From: Epiperipatus broadwayi
Lineage: Eukaryota; Onychophora; Udeonychophora; Euonychophora; Peripatidae
Direction of reading: 5' to 3'
Assembly: GCA_028023455.1 (NCBI GenBank)
Contig: JAQFVV010006271.1
Coordinates: 1,544,487-1,608,486 of the forward strand
Length of the DNA: 64,000 nt
The notes under the pieces: generated by a model
The model's input: the letters and a program-made list of their open reading frames with translations, nothing else
Told to the model about the DNA's origin: nothing
Database searches by the model: none
Translations under genes and position numbers: made by a program
Part shown: piece by piece, positions 1-10,621 of the stretch
Layout of the letters: each line of letters starts with the position of its first letter
Numbering within the stretch: the stretch's first letter is position 1

Positions 1-74
1 CCTACTATTTCTGTAGCAATATGTCCTGACTATTTATATTTCTGTCAAAATTTTAATTCTTTAATTGGTTTCAG

Positions 75-269
75 TAATAACTATTTGATGTTAATTGAAA
101 GAAGGCTGCTTGATTTCTCTTTGAAACTTAAAGAAACTGAACAGAACAAATTCCTAATGTTGACTTTATGCATTCTTGTCACTGCTATCAGTATTAGCTG
201 TGTGATTATTCAGATGGTGAACAAGCATCATATATGGACTATTTTTTCAAATAACATCAATCAACAATA
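75..269 (+). CDS. Candidate internal coding exon, membrane protein
   Basis: The segment is open in one frame and bounded by a good 3' splice site (pyrimidine-rich tract then CAG, ending at 74) and a GTGAGT 5' splice site at 270. It encodes about 65 residues: a charged stretch beginning near IERRLLDFSLKL, then one clear hydrophobic segment (about 20 residues starting FLMLTLCILV) that should be a transmembrane helix, then a polar tail. The TAG that closes the open frame overlaps the donor site, so it would be removed by splicing. The exon starts with the last base of a codon and ends with two bases of the next. The ERRL motif followed by a helix loosely recalls the N-terminus of CNEP1R1/TMEM188 proteins, but that is a weak guess. 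The ending phase is compatible with the acceptor at 6799, so it could belong to the same transcript as the FKRP-like gene. I do not recognise the gene. Confidence 0.4.
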
Positions 270-1032
270 GTGAGTTTACTGGGAGTTTTTTTTACCTGAG
301 ATTTTAAAAGTAAAAAAAAAACACATGATCTTTATTTACAATTCCTTGGGAGCTCTTAATTGAAATATCAATTGACATTTCTTGAAGATTGATACTTTGA
401 TTTACTGTCTAGCTAATAATTTTTACATAATAACTTTTTAACAATAGAGAAGATGACAATAGCTTAAGTAACTGGAAAAAAAGCTTGTTTGAAAAATTAT
501 CATTTAAAAAAAAAATTCACTAAAAAATTGTTATCCTGTTAACATTTTCTAACCACTATACAATAAAGTTGATTATACAGTATAACTCACAGTTAACTGT
601 TAATATCTAATTAAATGAAGTGGTTAAATTTTTATGCATCATTTATAGGAATCTCTAAATGTCCACATATTAATTATTAGTGAAAAAATTGCCCAATCTT
701 GTCATGAGGCTCCACCCACATTAAGAACTTTATAAATGATTATTACTTCATTAACACTGCAACATCAGTCTTATGTAAATGTTACCACTATGTTCTATTT
801 GATGTTAAAGCCTGAATATTCAGTTTAGCAGTATATTTAATACAACATCTATTATGATGGCTTAATATTAATACACAATATACCTGTAAATAAATGTATA
901 AATAAAAACTTATTGGCATTATAAATAAAAAAATAATTGAATTGATATTAATTCTTTGATACCATTTGTTGGATTTCTAAACACTATTTAATGAAAACAT
1001 TAAACAAACATTGCAGAATATATATTTTGGGA

Positions 1033-1240
1033 TGCACCCTCATCAGGTGACCAAAAATGATCAATGATCTATTTATACAGAAACATTTTAAAATACCTTC
1101 ACTATGTTCAATTTGATGTAAAAGCTAATTTGAATATTGAAACATTATCATCAAATTGAACATCAGAGTAGTATTTAAATGAGAATAATGATACTATAAT
1201 GATAGATAATCAATAATATTTAGAGCATTTGATGAGGGCA
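1033..1240. repeat. Imperfect palindrome, about 210 bp
   Basis: The outer part begins with CCTCATCAGG-like sequence and ends with its inverted form (GATGAGGGC). The inner part holds exact 14-bp arms, TGTTCAATTTGATG at 1105-1118 and its reverse complement at 1149-1162. A diverged relative of the left arm lies near 789-850. This looks like a small foldback or MITE-type repeat. No target-site duplication was resolved. Confidence 0.5.
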
Positions 1241-2400
1241 AAGTCTAAAACATACTGAGATTGATCAATTTTTTTATTAATAGGTAATGATTAGTAGAAA
1301 ATTTGATAGATGACACATAAAAGTTAAATATCTTTTCAATTATACTCATATGATTAAATTAAAATAGTCTATAGCAAAATAAATATCCATATTGTCTTTT
1401 CCCAGAAAAAATAATAAAGCAGAATCTGCTTGATAATAATTTTTGGGGATTTTTTATTTTATCGTTTGTTTTACCATATGCCTAAAATTATTCATTTACT
1501 AACTAATAATTTGATAACTAGACAGACTGGTTAAGCTTTAGTTATAAAATAAAAAATTATAAATTCCAAGATACTCCAAAAAGCTTTCTAATTTACACTT
1601 GCATTTCAGCTCAGATCATATATAAGACTATTATTTACTATTTTGTAAAACAATATATGTGTATATTGGGACTGACACTAAGATATACAAGTACACTATT
1701 GCATAAAGCTTTCTTTATCAGATTCATTGTTTCTTATCATACCATTCAGTTATTTATTGATCAAGAATTTCTGCTAACCAAAAAGCTATTATACTGAGAT
1801 TGCCAGTCAATAAATTTTAATATTAAGCATATATGATGAACATAAGCATGGCCTATATATTATAAATATTATCTCAAATATACTCTAACAAAGAGCAATA
1901 TTGATTGCTTTCATTGTAAAAATATGGTTGAGAATATAATACGACAGATAGCTATAATTAAACATGGTATTAAATTCTTTAAAAAAGAAAAGTTTACTGT
2001 AGAAAATATTTAAAGACAGTATCACAAAATATCAAATAAGCAGTATAGTTGACCAACATACTAGTAATTGCAACTACTTACTATGCTAGCAGCTTAAAAC
2101 AATATAATATAAAAGCAACGTTTCATTCTATTACCATCAAACATAAACTTGAATAGTTCCATATCCTTAATACTTAAATTCCCATCCTCATCAGTTCTGG
2201 ATTTCCCTCTTATCAATGAGGGATTGATTCAATGGAAGAAATGCACACAAAATTACTTTAATTCTATGTTAATTTTCAAACATAAAACTTGAAATTGAGA
2301 TAGTCTATAGTTTGAACTCAAGTAAGCCTGTTTGAGCAGTCATATAGATCTTAAATATATTCAATAACTATATTTAATATCTTAAGAACTTCAATAACTG

Positions 2401-2447
2401 TTGGCACTTTATTTCCCTGTCTAGGAATGTTGTTAATAAAGTGCCAA
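2401..2447. repeat. Short exact hairpin, 13-bp arms
   Basis: TTGGCACTTTATT (2401-2413) is matched exactly by its reverse complement at 2435-2447 around a 21-base loop. It is not followed by a U-tract and lies in non-coding DNA, so no terminator or RNA role is claimed. Confidence 0.55.
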
Positions 2448-2577
2448 AATATTAGCTTAACAATATGATAACACTAGAGGAATTCACCACTCTAATACCA
2501 TATAGTATAAACTTAAGTAATAACTGTTGGATACATGTCTATATCCATTACAGTGTTGAACACATATTTCATTGGTA

Positions 2578-3030
2578 AAGACAAAGGCCTGAAACTATCT
2601 GTTCAAAGAATAGATATTTTATATGCATTTAGTAATCACTGATTACTCAATCTTTTGCTAGATAGCATTAGAATGGAAATGTTCTCTTATTATACTGTTT
2701 AAAGTGATAGTTTGGTGATTTGCTATTATTAACATTTTTAACCTGAAAAATAATGTCCCTACAGTTATCAAAGAACTAAAAGCACTAAAATCTATAGTTT
2801 TTGAGCTGGTTTCAGATCTATATAATTGATAGTAGCAGGATGACTTAGTTTCAAAATCTTAAGATGACACAAATTTCAAAGTTTTAGGTTATTAGATAAA
2901 ATGAAGTCAAAAGTGGTTGCATAATGAAAATATGCATTCCTGCCAATATACCAGAAACTGGTTTGATTGGTATTTTATATGCATTTTATAATCAGTTATT
3001 ACTCAAGTTTATTCTAAATAGCATTAGACT
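2578..3030. repeat. Diverged direct repeat, spacing about 370 bp
   Basis: A stretch with the core ATTTTATATGCATTT followed by a GATTACTCAA-like block and TAGCATTAGA occurs near 2615-2675 and again near 2970-3030. The copies are diverged, suggesting an old duplication of an uncharacterised repeat. Confidence 0.4.
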
Positions 3031-6000
3031 AGTAAACTATCTCTATAACCAGCATATACATGGATATATTTGTTGATCATAAATCAGTTTTTACAGTAAT
3101 CAAAAAATGATCTCTAGGACATTATTTACCTTTTTTCTCTCTATAAGTTGAAATATATACATTTATTTTCGTTTGTTTTCTGCCACTGATATTGGCAGAG
3201 TCATTGAACAAAAAAGAATTTCAGAAGAAACAAAAGTAATAGATAATAAATGACATTGAAACACAATATAAAAGTTTGAAGTACACTGGCTAGGATAATA
3301 CAAATTGTTTTGAAAAAAATATCATTGAAATAAAAAGAAACAATTACAAAAATAATTAGTTGTATCAAATGTGAGGTTGTTTGAATGGATTTTTATATGA
3401 AAATGAATTCTTCTGCAATTTAAAATTATTAATATTTGATTAAAGATGTGTTTTTGTGGATAGTGTCATAAAAATCTCCACCTAATCTGGCTTTGAAATT
3501 TAGTTAATGACATGATCATTGGCTGAAATATAATAGAATGCGGAAGTGAGATTAATATTTTTTGTGAATGGGGGCAGAGAATTTTATAAGCAAAAATTCA
3601 TAACAAAAGATGCACCTAGCTCGGTTACCTAAAGAGCAACATGGCAAAAATCCTACTTTGGGAAGGGTACACAATGCATTTATTATTTGTGAACATGGTT
3701 CCTAAATGAAAAATCATTTATTGGCCATTATTTTGGAATCAATTGATATGTTATAGAATGAAAGAGATATTCTAGATATTGAACGTTTTTGTTGTTTTTG
3801 CAGATTTATAAAAGTTAAGTTTTTTTTTCCTGATTTATCTGTAATCAATTAAGCAACAAGGTAATGCAAGTAGCCAATAACACTTGTTTATGAATGATGA
3901 TGAATAATATGCCATATTGTAATTTATCATAAATTGTTTTGAAATATTGTTACTACTTTAGTTAAAAGTTCCTTAATATTAAGAGTGATAGTGTAAAGAA
4001 ATAACATTTTGAAGCTGCTGACGATGGCATCTTATTTTTTAAATAAAACTTTGATCATCAAATAAACCAGTCCGTTTTTATTAAATGAGATCCATAGTAT
4101 AAAACATACTAGCAATGCAATGTTTAGTGTCATTATCATAAGCTGGTATATTGTGCAAAAATATATAATAGCTTTAGAATGAAATATATAAATGTAAAAT
4201 GAGAGAATATATTAAGGATTGTCTTTAATTCAATATCTGCCCATTCTATAAATACCGTTCCTTCCAATAATCTTTTTAATTAGGCTTTGAACTTCTCATT
4301 AATACATGCTCATTTTATAAACTTATTTTTTCTGATCATTGCATTTTTGGATTCATTTAGATTATCTTATAATTATTAGCTACCACTTACAAATTATAGT
4401 GACTATTTTAACTCCAGAAAAATAAACAGAATAAACATTAAAAAAAAAAACCAAAGAATAAAGTGTTAGAAATGATTTATATAGTGTCCATACAACTCAA
4501 TCTCAAGAACTAATGCATTTAAATGTTGGTTTTCTTAAGACTTCTTGACATCTTTCAATGCTGTTTTTTAATAACTTGTGCATTGAACTTTTTGAAAACA
4601 ACATCTTTTACAATAAAAGTATTTCTTTATTATGGCTTTGTTATAATTATTGTAATGTAAATGAGATCTGCTTTTTGCATATGCTAAAAGCTCATCATAA
4701 GATATTTTTTTAAAAAAATATTATTTTATTTATTTTACACACTCAATCTGAAAAAAAAACTTTTCTACAAAAAATCTGAAGATTACCAATTGATTTTATA
4801 ATTATGACAAATTATAATAGTCATCTTATTTTTAGAATCCAGTGAGGAGCTATAAATGGATTTTTTCCTAGTGTGTCTTTGTTTCCTAAATAGAAGATCC
4901 ATGTCTCAGTTTCACATAATAAATAATACACTTATACACAACTAATTCAGTAACAATAGACTTTAGTCTAATTATTTGTTTTAAAAAAACTTTGAATCAA
5001 TTTTTATACTGTAAGGGACTTTTTTCACCATAAATTGCTGCATCATATTTTAATCAGTATATCAACATCAAACTGATTCGGGTAATTCTATATAATTGAT
5101 GACTAGAAATCACTAAATATCCATTTATTGATGTTGGATGGCAAATTGCACTGATTATGTATCAGTAACTAAAAAATTCTAAATATGCTTAAAAGTGCTC
5201 ACATTGAAATAGTTTCCATATTTCACACTAACAGATAAAGGACATGCCAAGTTAATATTTAAGCTACTACATCTGAAAGCTTTCAATTCATAATGTCTTT
5301 CAAGAAGTGTATATCAAGTATCCAAATGTTTGTTGTTCTTGTGAATCCACGATATTCTTTATAGTCTTACCAACACTAGAATTCATAAATGTCAGCTTGA
5401 TACATATTTATTTTATCTAATGCTAAAAATCAAATCAAAACCCTCTATAAGAGTATATCATTAATTGCCACAATGCAGATTATTCACTTTTTTGACAAAA
5501 ATTTTAGTCACACTCAAACTGTATTGTAACTTTTTAAGTCCTTGCCATTTTTCTTTTTATTTGACTTTTTCATAATGTTTTTTTTTAGAAAAGTATCAAT
5601 TTTTAAATTTTATGTAATACTTGATAACAATAATCCTGAATGTTGCAAACAAAAGAAATTCATCCAGTCATCAGCAAGTAGCTCAATGTGATTACTGGTT
5701 CACGCATTGAACCAGAGATCTTGGTTTGATAAGAATATTTAGAACTATAGTTTCCTGGACAAAGAAACTTATAAATATTTAATGTTTGTTTCATGGTTTA
5801 TCATGATGGCATTTACTTATAATTGTATATTGACTATTTCTATCATATAATTGCTTTGTTAAATGTTTTTACTTTCCAAACTATTTTTAATCTATGATTC
5901 TTTGGATTATGAAGAAGGCCGTTTAAGGCTATAAATTGAATAGTAGTGATCAAAAGAATATATATCAATTAATATATGCTTTTTAATAATATTTATAATG

Positions 6001-6031
6001 TATCTATTCCAATTTGTTTTTTCTTTAGTCC

Positions 6032-6165
6032 ATTATTTTTAAATCTCATTACCGGGCTATTTATTTATAGTTATTTTGAATGTATTAAATATACATGAAA
6101 TATGTGTTCAACTTATTATTTTATTTTTCATTTCATTACTGGACTATTTGTTTATAGTTACAAAA
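6032..6165. repeat. Short direct repeat, two copies
   Basis: TCTCATTACCGGGCTATTTA-type sequence near 6043 recurs, diverged, near 6131 (TTTCATTACTGGACTATTTG), each followed by TTTATAGTTA. The unit is about 90 bp. No function is suggested. Confidence 0.45.
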
Positions 6166-6301
6166 TATAAATAACAGTGAGATGATATTAATTACAGACA
6201 TATTAATAATTTAAAGAGTATAATTTATAGAAATGATCTGCCAGGAGACCTGCAAGTGAAAAAGAGTTGGACAGCATTAAATTAGGTAATGGAAATAGTC
6301 T

Positions 6302-6331
6302 AACACACACACACATATATATATATATATT
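6302..6331. repeat. (CA)n(TA)n microsatellite
   Basis: A run of CA dinucleotides passes directly into TA dinucleotides, about 30 bp in all. Confidence 0.85.
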
Positions 6332-6783
6332 ATAATTTTTTGATTTAACTTATTATATCGAATCATTAATTTCATTAATATTTTTTCATTTGGTATTACA
6401 TTGTTCAGAGGATTCATTATGTAGAGGTTAGTGTGTTATGCTCACGAGCTCAAGGTTTAGATTCAGGTAGAATTTAAGCTTTTTTTAAGACAGCTAGAGA
6501 TTTTAAAGGAGTTTAATAAAGTTGAGAATTTCTTTTTATAGCTCATAAGCAAAACAAACAATCACACAGTGTTCACATATTTAGATAATTTAATTGAAAG
6601 TGAAGATTCCAAAATAACTAAAACTAATTTTATGAATATACTTACTCTAATCGTAAAAAAAATGTTTTCAGGTGAGAAAGATATCATTTTTTAGTAGGTG
6701 CTAAATCTAGGTTTAATTTTTTTTTATTAAACATTGATGTTTTAATATCTATTTTATTGTTATTATATTTGATAATCATTAAT

Positions 6784-6799
6784 TTTTATTATTTTTCAG
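6784..6799 (+). promoter_or_regulatory. 3' splice site before the FKRP-like coding exon
   Basis: A T-rich tract ending in TTTTTCAG lies four bases upstream of the ATG at 6804. Human FKRP likewise has its whole coding sequence in one exon preceded by 5'-UTR introns, so this acceptor probably joins a 5'-UTR exon to the coding exon. It could instead join an upstream coding exon, because the frame stays open through the first four bases. Confidence 0.6.
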
Positions 6800-6803
6800 T
6801 GCT

Positions 6804-8669
6804 ATGAGAAGAGACCGTATCCTCTTTTTATGTCATGGTCATAAGACTGTTGTAGGAATCGTCTTATTTGCAGCAATGGTATTTTTATTTTTCTTCTTCT
6901 ATTATTATGCTTCAAATGTAATTACACCCACCCAAATGAAATTTAAAAAGCCAAAAATTTATATAGAAAATAAAAACAATCACACAGAAAAAGCCACCAA
7001 ACAAAACATTTCTCAATTGCTTTATTGTGAATTTAACAAAAAATTGGTGAAGTTATATTCTAAGCTTATAAAAGAGAATGTGAAATTATCTTTTTTAAAT
7101 GAAATTGATAAATTAATTAAATATTATAATTGCAATCAAGTAGAATCTTCAAAATCTTCTTTAAATAAAGACTTGGATGTGTGTCCTGATAAATATATGG
7201 GTCAAAAATATGGAAAAGATCTTTTCTATTTTTCGGGATTTAATATTCAAAACTGTACTAATGCCAAACCATTTCATAAAGTCTTAACAATAGCACTAAA
7301 TTTTGTCCACTGCTTTCCAAAATGTAATGACAATCTTATTAAAATTCTCAAAGAAATAGATCTTGCCTATAAAAGTCATGCATTAACTGTGGTACTCGCT
7401 ATTCCTGATCCAAATATAAAATTGGGTAACTTTACATCTTTAAAAGTAGAAATATATAATTTTTCAGCATCAGTAGGAAGTGGATTTATATGGAATTTTT
7501 TGATTCAAAAAATTAATACACCTTATGTGTTTGTTGGTCATGATATTGTTGATTTTTCATGGTATGCTCAATTACAAAGACAAGTTCTTGCATTAACGCA
7601 GTTGCATGATGTTGTTCTTGTTGGAGGAGCCATAAGGACACCAGATAGTTACTGGAATGCAAATTGCTACCAGTTAACTTTGGAGAACTATATACTAAAA
7701 TATCAAATAGGATATTACTATTCAAGCCGAGAATGTATGTATTGCAATTATATTAATGGGCCATTTATGACCAGGATTAGATTTTTAAAAGAAATAAAAT
7801 TTAATATTTCTATGGCTGATTCAGTATTATTTATGGATTTTTTTATTAAAGTAAAGCAAAGTGGATATAATATAGCTAGTTGTCCTGATGCAATGAATTT
7901 TGTCAACGGAAATTATTTTACCGCCAATACTAATGACTGGTTAAGTTTAGCCCGTAAACATGAAATAAATAAAATAATTTTGCCAAATAATGAGATCAAA
8001 CTTTTTTCTTGTGAAGAACTCGGTCAAAATTGTAACATTTTGTATGCCTCTAAATATTATATGATGCCTCCTTGTTGTCGAGAAAAAATTGTAAAAGCTG
8101 TAAATATTGTTCATAATTTTTTTGAATCTAAAAACTTATCGTATGTAGTAATGGATGGTACCATGCTTGGTTGTGTCAAAATATTTGGAGTTATGCCTTG
8201 GGATGTTGATGTGGACATATTTTACTCTGCAGAGGATTACAATGTCATAAAATCTGAAAAACATTTTTGGGAAAAAAATGGATTTAAAACTGAATTTTGG
8301 CCGTGGACTACAAAAACTATTAATACTAGTGTTTTAATTGAAGGAAGGATTCGGCTGTATTTTAATGGAATGTACATAGAATTAACTTCCAAATTTGATG
8401 CAATAAAATTTCATGATTCTAAATATACTAAGACAAAAATGAAATTTGATAATGTGACAGTATATGGACCTACAAGTCCAGGTCTAGCCGCAAGAAATAT
8501 GTATGGTGTTGAGTGTTTACGCCATGCACAAAGCTATATTGTACTCAATATTCAAAGTTGGAGTGATTATTCAATGGCTGGTTCATTTTTATCTTGTAAC
8601 AAACCAAATTTTCATGCTTGTTTAGATCACTTTCGAGCAGATGGAAATGTAGATTACATTGTGCCTTAA
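6804..8669 (+). CDS. FKRP-like LicD-family glycan phosphotransferase
   Basis: This 621-residue protein resembles fukutin-related protein, which transfers ribitol-5-phosphate from CDP-ribitol to O-mannosyl glycan of dystroglycan in the secretory pathway. Residues 1-14 form a short cytosolic tail and 15-36 a signal anchor, giving type II topology. Residues 155-370 resemble the glycosyltransferase-like stem domain. Cys403, Cys410, Cys424 and Cys425 correspond in pattern to the four zinc ligands of human FKRP, with the first pair at the same seven-residue spacing, followed by the same PPCC motif. Residues 451-471 are the LicD core, with Asp467, Asp469 and Asp471 in PWDVDVD matching the catalytic PWDYDVD of FKRP. 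Several N-glycosylation sequons (for example N59, N68, N150, N209, N334) fit a lumenal protein. It is longer than the 495-residue human protein because the region between the anchor and stem domain is extended. The frame is intact and all key residues are present, so it is probably functional. The start gives a short basic N-terminus as in FKRP. Ortholog versus lineage-specific FKRP-like paralog cannot be decided here. Confidence 0.88.
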   Translation: MRRDRILFLCHGHKTVVGIVLFAAMVFLFFFFYYYASNVITPTQMKFKKPKIYIENKNNHTEKATKQNISQLLYCEFNKKLVKLYSKLIKENVKLSFLNEIDKLIKYYNCNQVESSKSSLNKDLDVCPDKYMGQKYGKDLFYFSGFNIQNCTNAKPFHKVLTIALNFVHCFPKCNDNLIKILKEIDLAYKSHALTVVLAIPDPNIKLGNFTSLKVEIYNFSASVGSGFIWNFLIQKINTPYVFVGHDIVDFSWYAQLQRQVLALTQLHDVVLVGGAIRTPDSYWNANCYQLTLENYILKYQIGYYYSSRECMYCNYINGPFMTRIRFLKEIKFNISMADSVLFMDFFIKVKQSGYNIASCPDAMNFVNGNYFTANTNDWLSLARKHEINKIILPNNEIKLFSCEELGQNCNILYASKYYMMPPCCREKIVKAVNIVHNFFESKNLSYVVMDGTMLGCVKIFGVMPWDVDVDIFYSAEDYNVIKSEKHFWEKNGFKTEFWPWTTKTINTSVLIEGRIRLYFNGMYIELTSKFDAIKFHDSKYTKTKMKFDNVTVYGPTSPGLAARNMYGVECLRHAQSYIVLNIQSWSDYSMAGSFLSCNKPNFHACLDHFRADGNVDYIVP

Positions 8670-8912
8670 TATGTATGTGTGAAGTAATATTTTATGTATA
8701 TATAGAAAGCACTTTGGCTAATAGTTAAAGTGATTTGTGTGTATATACGTATGTGTATACTTGTGTATATACGGGTAATCGTACATTAAATTGATTACTA
8801 TTTGGTGCACTATTATATTATACACTTTTGTAAACCATTTTTCAAATTCAGCTGGTCTGAATGAGAAAATAATTAAAGTTAATAAGCATTATTTAATTTT
8901 ATTATGCAAATG

Positions 8913-8922
8913 AATAAATAAA
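8913..8922 (+). promoter_or_regulatory. Overlapping AATAAA poly(A) signals
   Basis: Two overlapping AATAAA hexamers lie about 245 bases after the stop of the FKRP-like gene and are the best candidates for its 3' end. Other AT-rich hexamers are nearby, so the cleavage site is not fixed. Confidence 0.5.
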
Positions 8923-9454
8923 ATGATCTGATTAAACATGCATATTTTTCATGCATGATATATTATCAAAAGTCACTGGACTTCTTTGTATAATAAAAAC
9001 TTTTTTATATAGAAGTATCAAATATTTTTAACTTCAGAAACAGAACATTATGTACAACTACAATTGCATCATTATAGGTATGTGACTTGCTGCTATCAGA
9101 AAAGCAACACACACTGCCACAAAGTCAAATTTATTGTAAAGAATTTAAGATAAATATAATGTCTTGTTTGGTTTGATATTTATATTCCTGATTGGAATCA
9201 CATAGAATATTTTTGTCTTGAAATAAAATACTGCACCAGACATTTAGTAAATTGATTTGCTTCAATTAATATTTAAAAAATGTTAGTTCTTGTAAAGAAA
9301 TGAAAATTCACTCTACTGTGTTTTATGTTGTACTAAAATTTATGTCTAAGGAATGCAAAAACTATATAATAAACACATAAAGTTTGCCCATTTACTTAAG
9401 GAAGTGGTAGTTGTTGCTTCTGTTGCTTATGCAATGTTTTACAGCCTTTAATAG

Positions 9455-9478
9455 TGTGTGTATATATATATATATATA
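9455..9478. repeat. (TG)n(TA)n microsatellite
   Basis: GTGTGTG runs directly into about nine TA dinucleotides. Confidence 0.85.
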
Positions 9479-9701
9479 AGTAGAAAAACTTCTTTTACTC
9501 TTTATTCATTGGCAAGTTCTTAATTATTATATTGATATTTTAGTCAAATCTAGTTAGATTTCCTTAAATTAACTATGATTTAAATAACTGAACTATTATA
9601 CAAAACTATATTTAAAAATCCTATAAATAGTAATATAAATATTATTGCAAGAAAAATTAAATTTTAAATATAATTAGTAAATTTGACTGAAAACATCAAT
9701 A

Positions 9702-9755
9702 TAATAGTAATAATAGTAGTAATAGTAGTAATAATGATAATGATGATGATGATAA
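9702..9755. repeat. Imperfect trinucleotide repeat (ATA/GTA/GAT)
   Basis: An irregular run of AATAGT, AATAAT and GATGAT triplets of about 50 bp. Confidence 0.8.
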
Positions 9756-9971
9756 ATTTTTCAATAGAAATAAAAAGGAAATTTTATGACGTTTTTATAA
9801 TTTTATATGTTTTAGAGGTCATTTGCAGATAAATAATTTGCAGTTTATATATATGTACACATAAATTAAAGCACTTGCAAATATATTTCTTGGATTGTTG
9901 TAAGTTGTAATCACAATGCTTGAAAACTTTGTTGTTTGATTTTGTTTAGTCACCGTATCAATCGTCTAAGG

Positions 9972-10621
9972 CAGGGGTGGGCAAGATATTGATGCTATCC
10001 ATCTGTGGACCACCAAAAAATTTTGTCGTGATCGCCTGAATTACAAAAGAAGTAATGAAAATCAATGTTACATTGTACTAGATTAGATAAGTATACATAA
10101 AATACATTTTGACATATATATGACTACTATAGTTGAGCATCGGCCCATCACAATCAAAACGGCTGTGTGCATTCACGCACTATTCTCAGTGATTTGTAAT
10201 TGATTACAAATGCCTGGCTTAAATACATTCTATACCCAATGTAAAGGTGTAACCAGAAATATTGAATATCTTTAGACAGTTATGAAGCTGATAACTTTGC
10301 TTTTTGTGTGGGATAATGTATAGATTTAACTAATTTATCATTAATAAATAGTATTTTAACTAATTTTGAAAGAGGAATGTAAGTAATGTCTAAAACAATT
10401 GTAAAAAACTGAAAGACATCAATTTTTATATAGAATGAGAAGAATAGTTTTTTTTTTTTTTACAATGATGAATAGAAAATGTGTGTTATACATATCATGC
10501 AAATGTGTTACTTACAAGAAAAAGATATTTTAAAAACATGCATGTAATATATATGTGGAGACCAGGACGCTTGGAAAAAATTACAAATAGTCCTTGCCCT
10601 GAACACGTGTGATTACCACTG
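9972..10621. mobile_element. Probable hAT-type MITE
   Basis: The left end, CAGGGGTGGGCAAG, is a classic hAT terminal sequence. The right end, read on the minus strand, is CAGTGGTAATCAC, sharing the CAGnGGT start. The eight bases outside the ends (GTCTAAGG and CTCTATAA) share TCTA and fit the hAT target preference nTCTAGAn, although they are no longer identical. The interior has no open frame of note. The element is about 650 bp, non-autonomous and old. Confidence 0.45.

Larger units (their letters stand above)
270..6781. other. Non-coding AT-rich stretch with small hairpins
   Basis: No open frame with coding character was seen on either strand. The stretch holds hairpins near 1.1 and 2.4 kb, direct repeats near 2.6-3.0 and 6.0-6.2 kb and a CA/TA microsatellite at 6.3 kb, annotated separately. 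If the exon at 75-269 and the acceptor at 6799 belong to one transcript, this is an intron; otherwise it is intergenic DNA plus the 5' region of the FKRP-like gene. No promoter could be identified. Confidence 0.5.
8923..9971. other. Non-coding stretch with microsatellites
   Basis: No gene was seen. The stretch contains a (TG)(TA)n run at 9455-9478 and an ATA/GTA/GAT trinucleotide-rich tract at 9702-9755. Confidence 0.55.
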
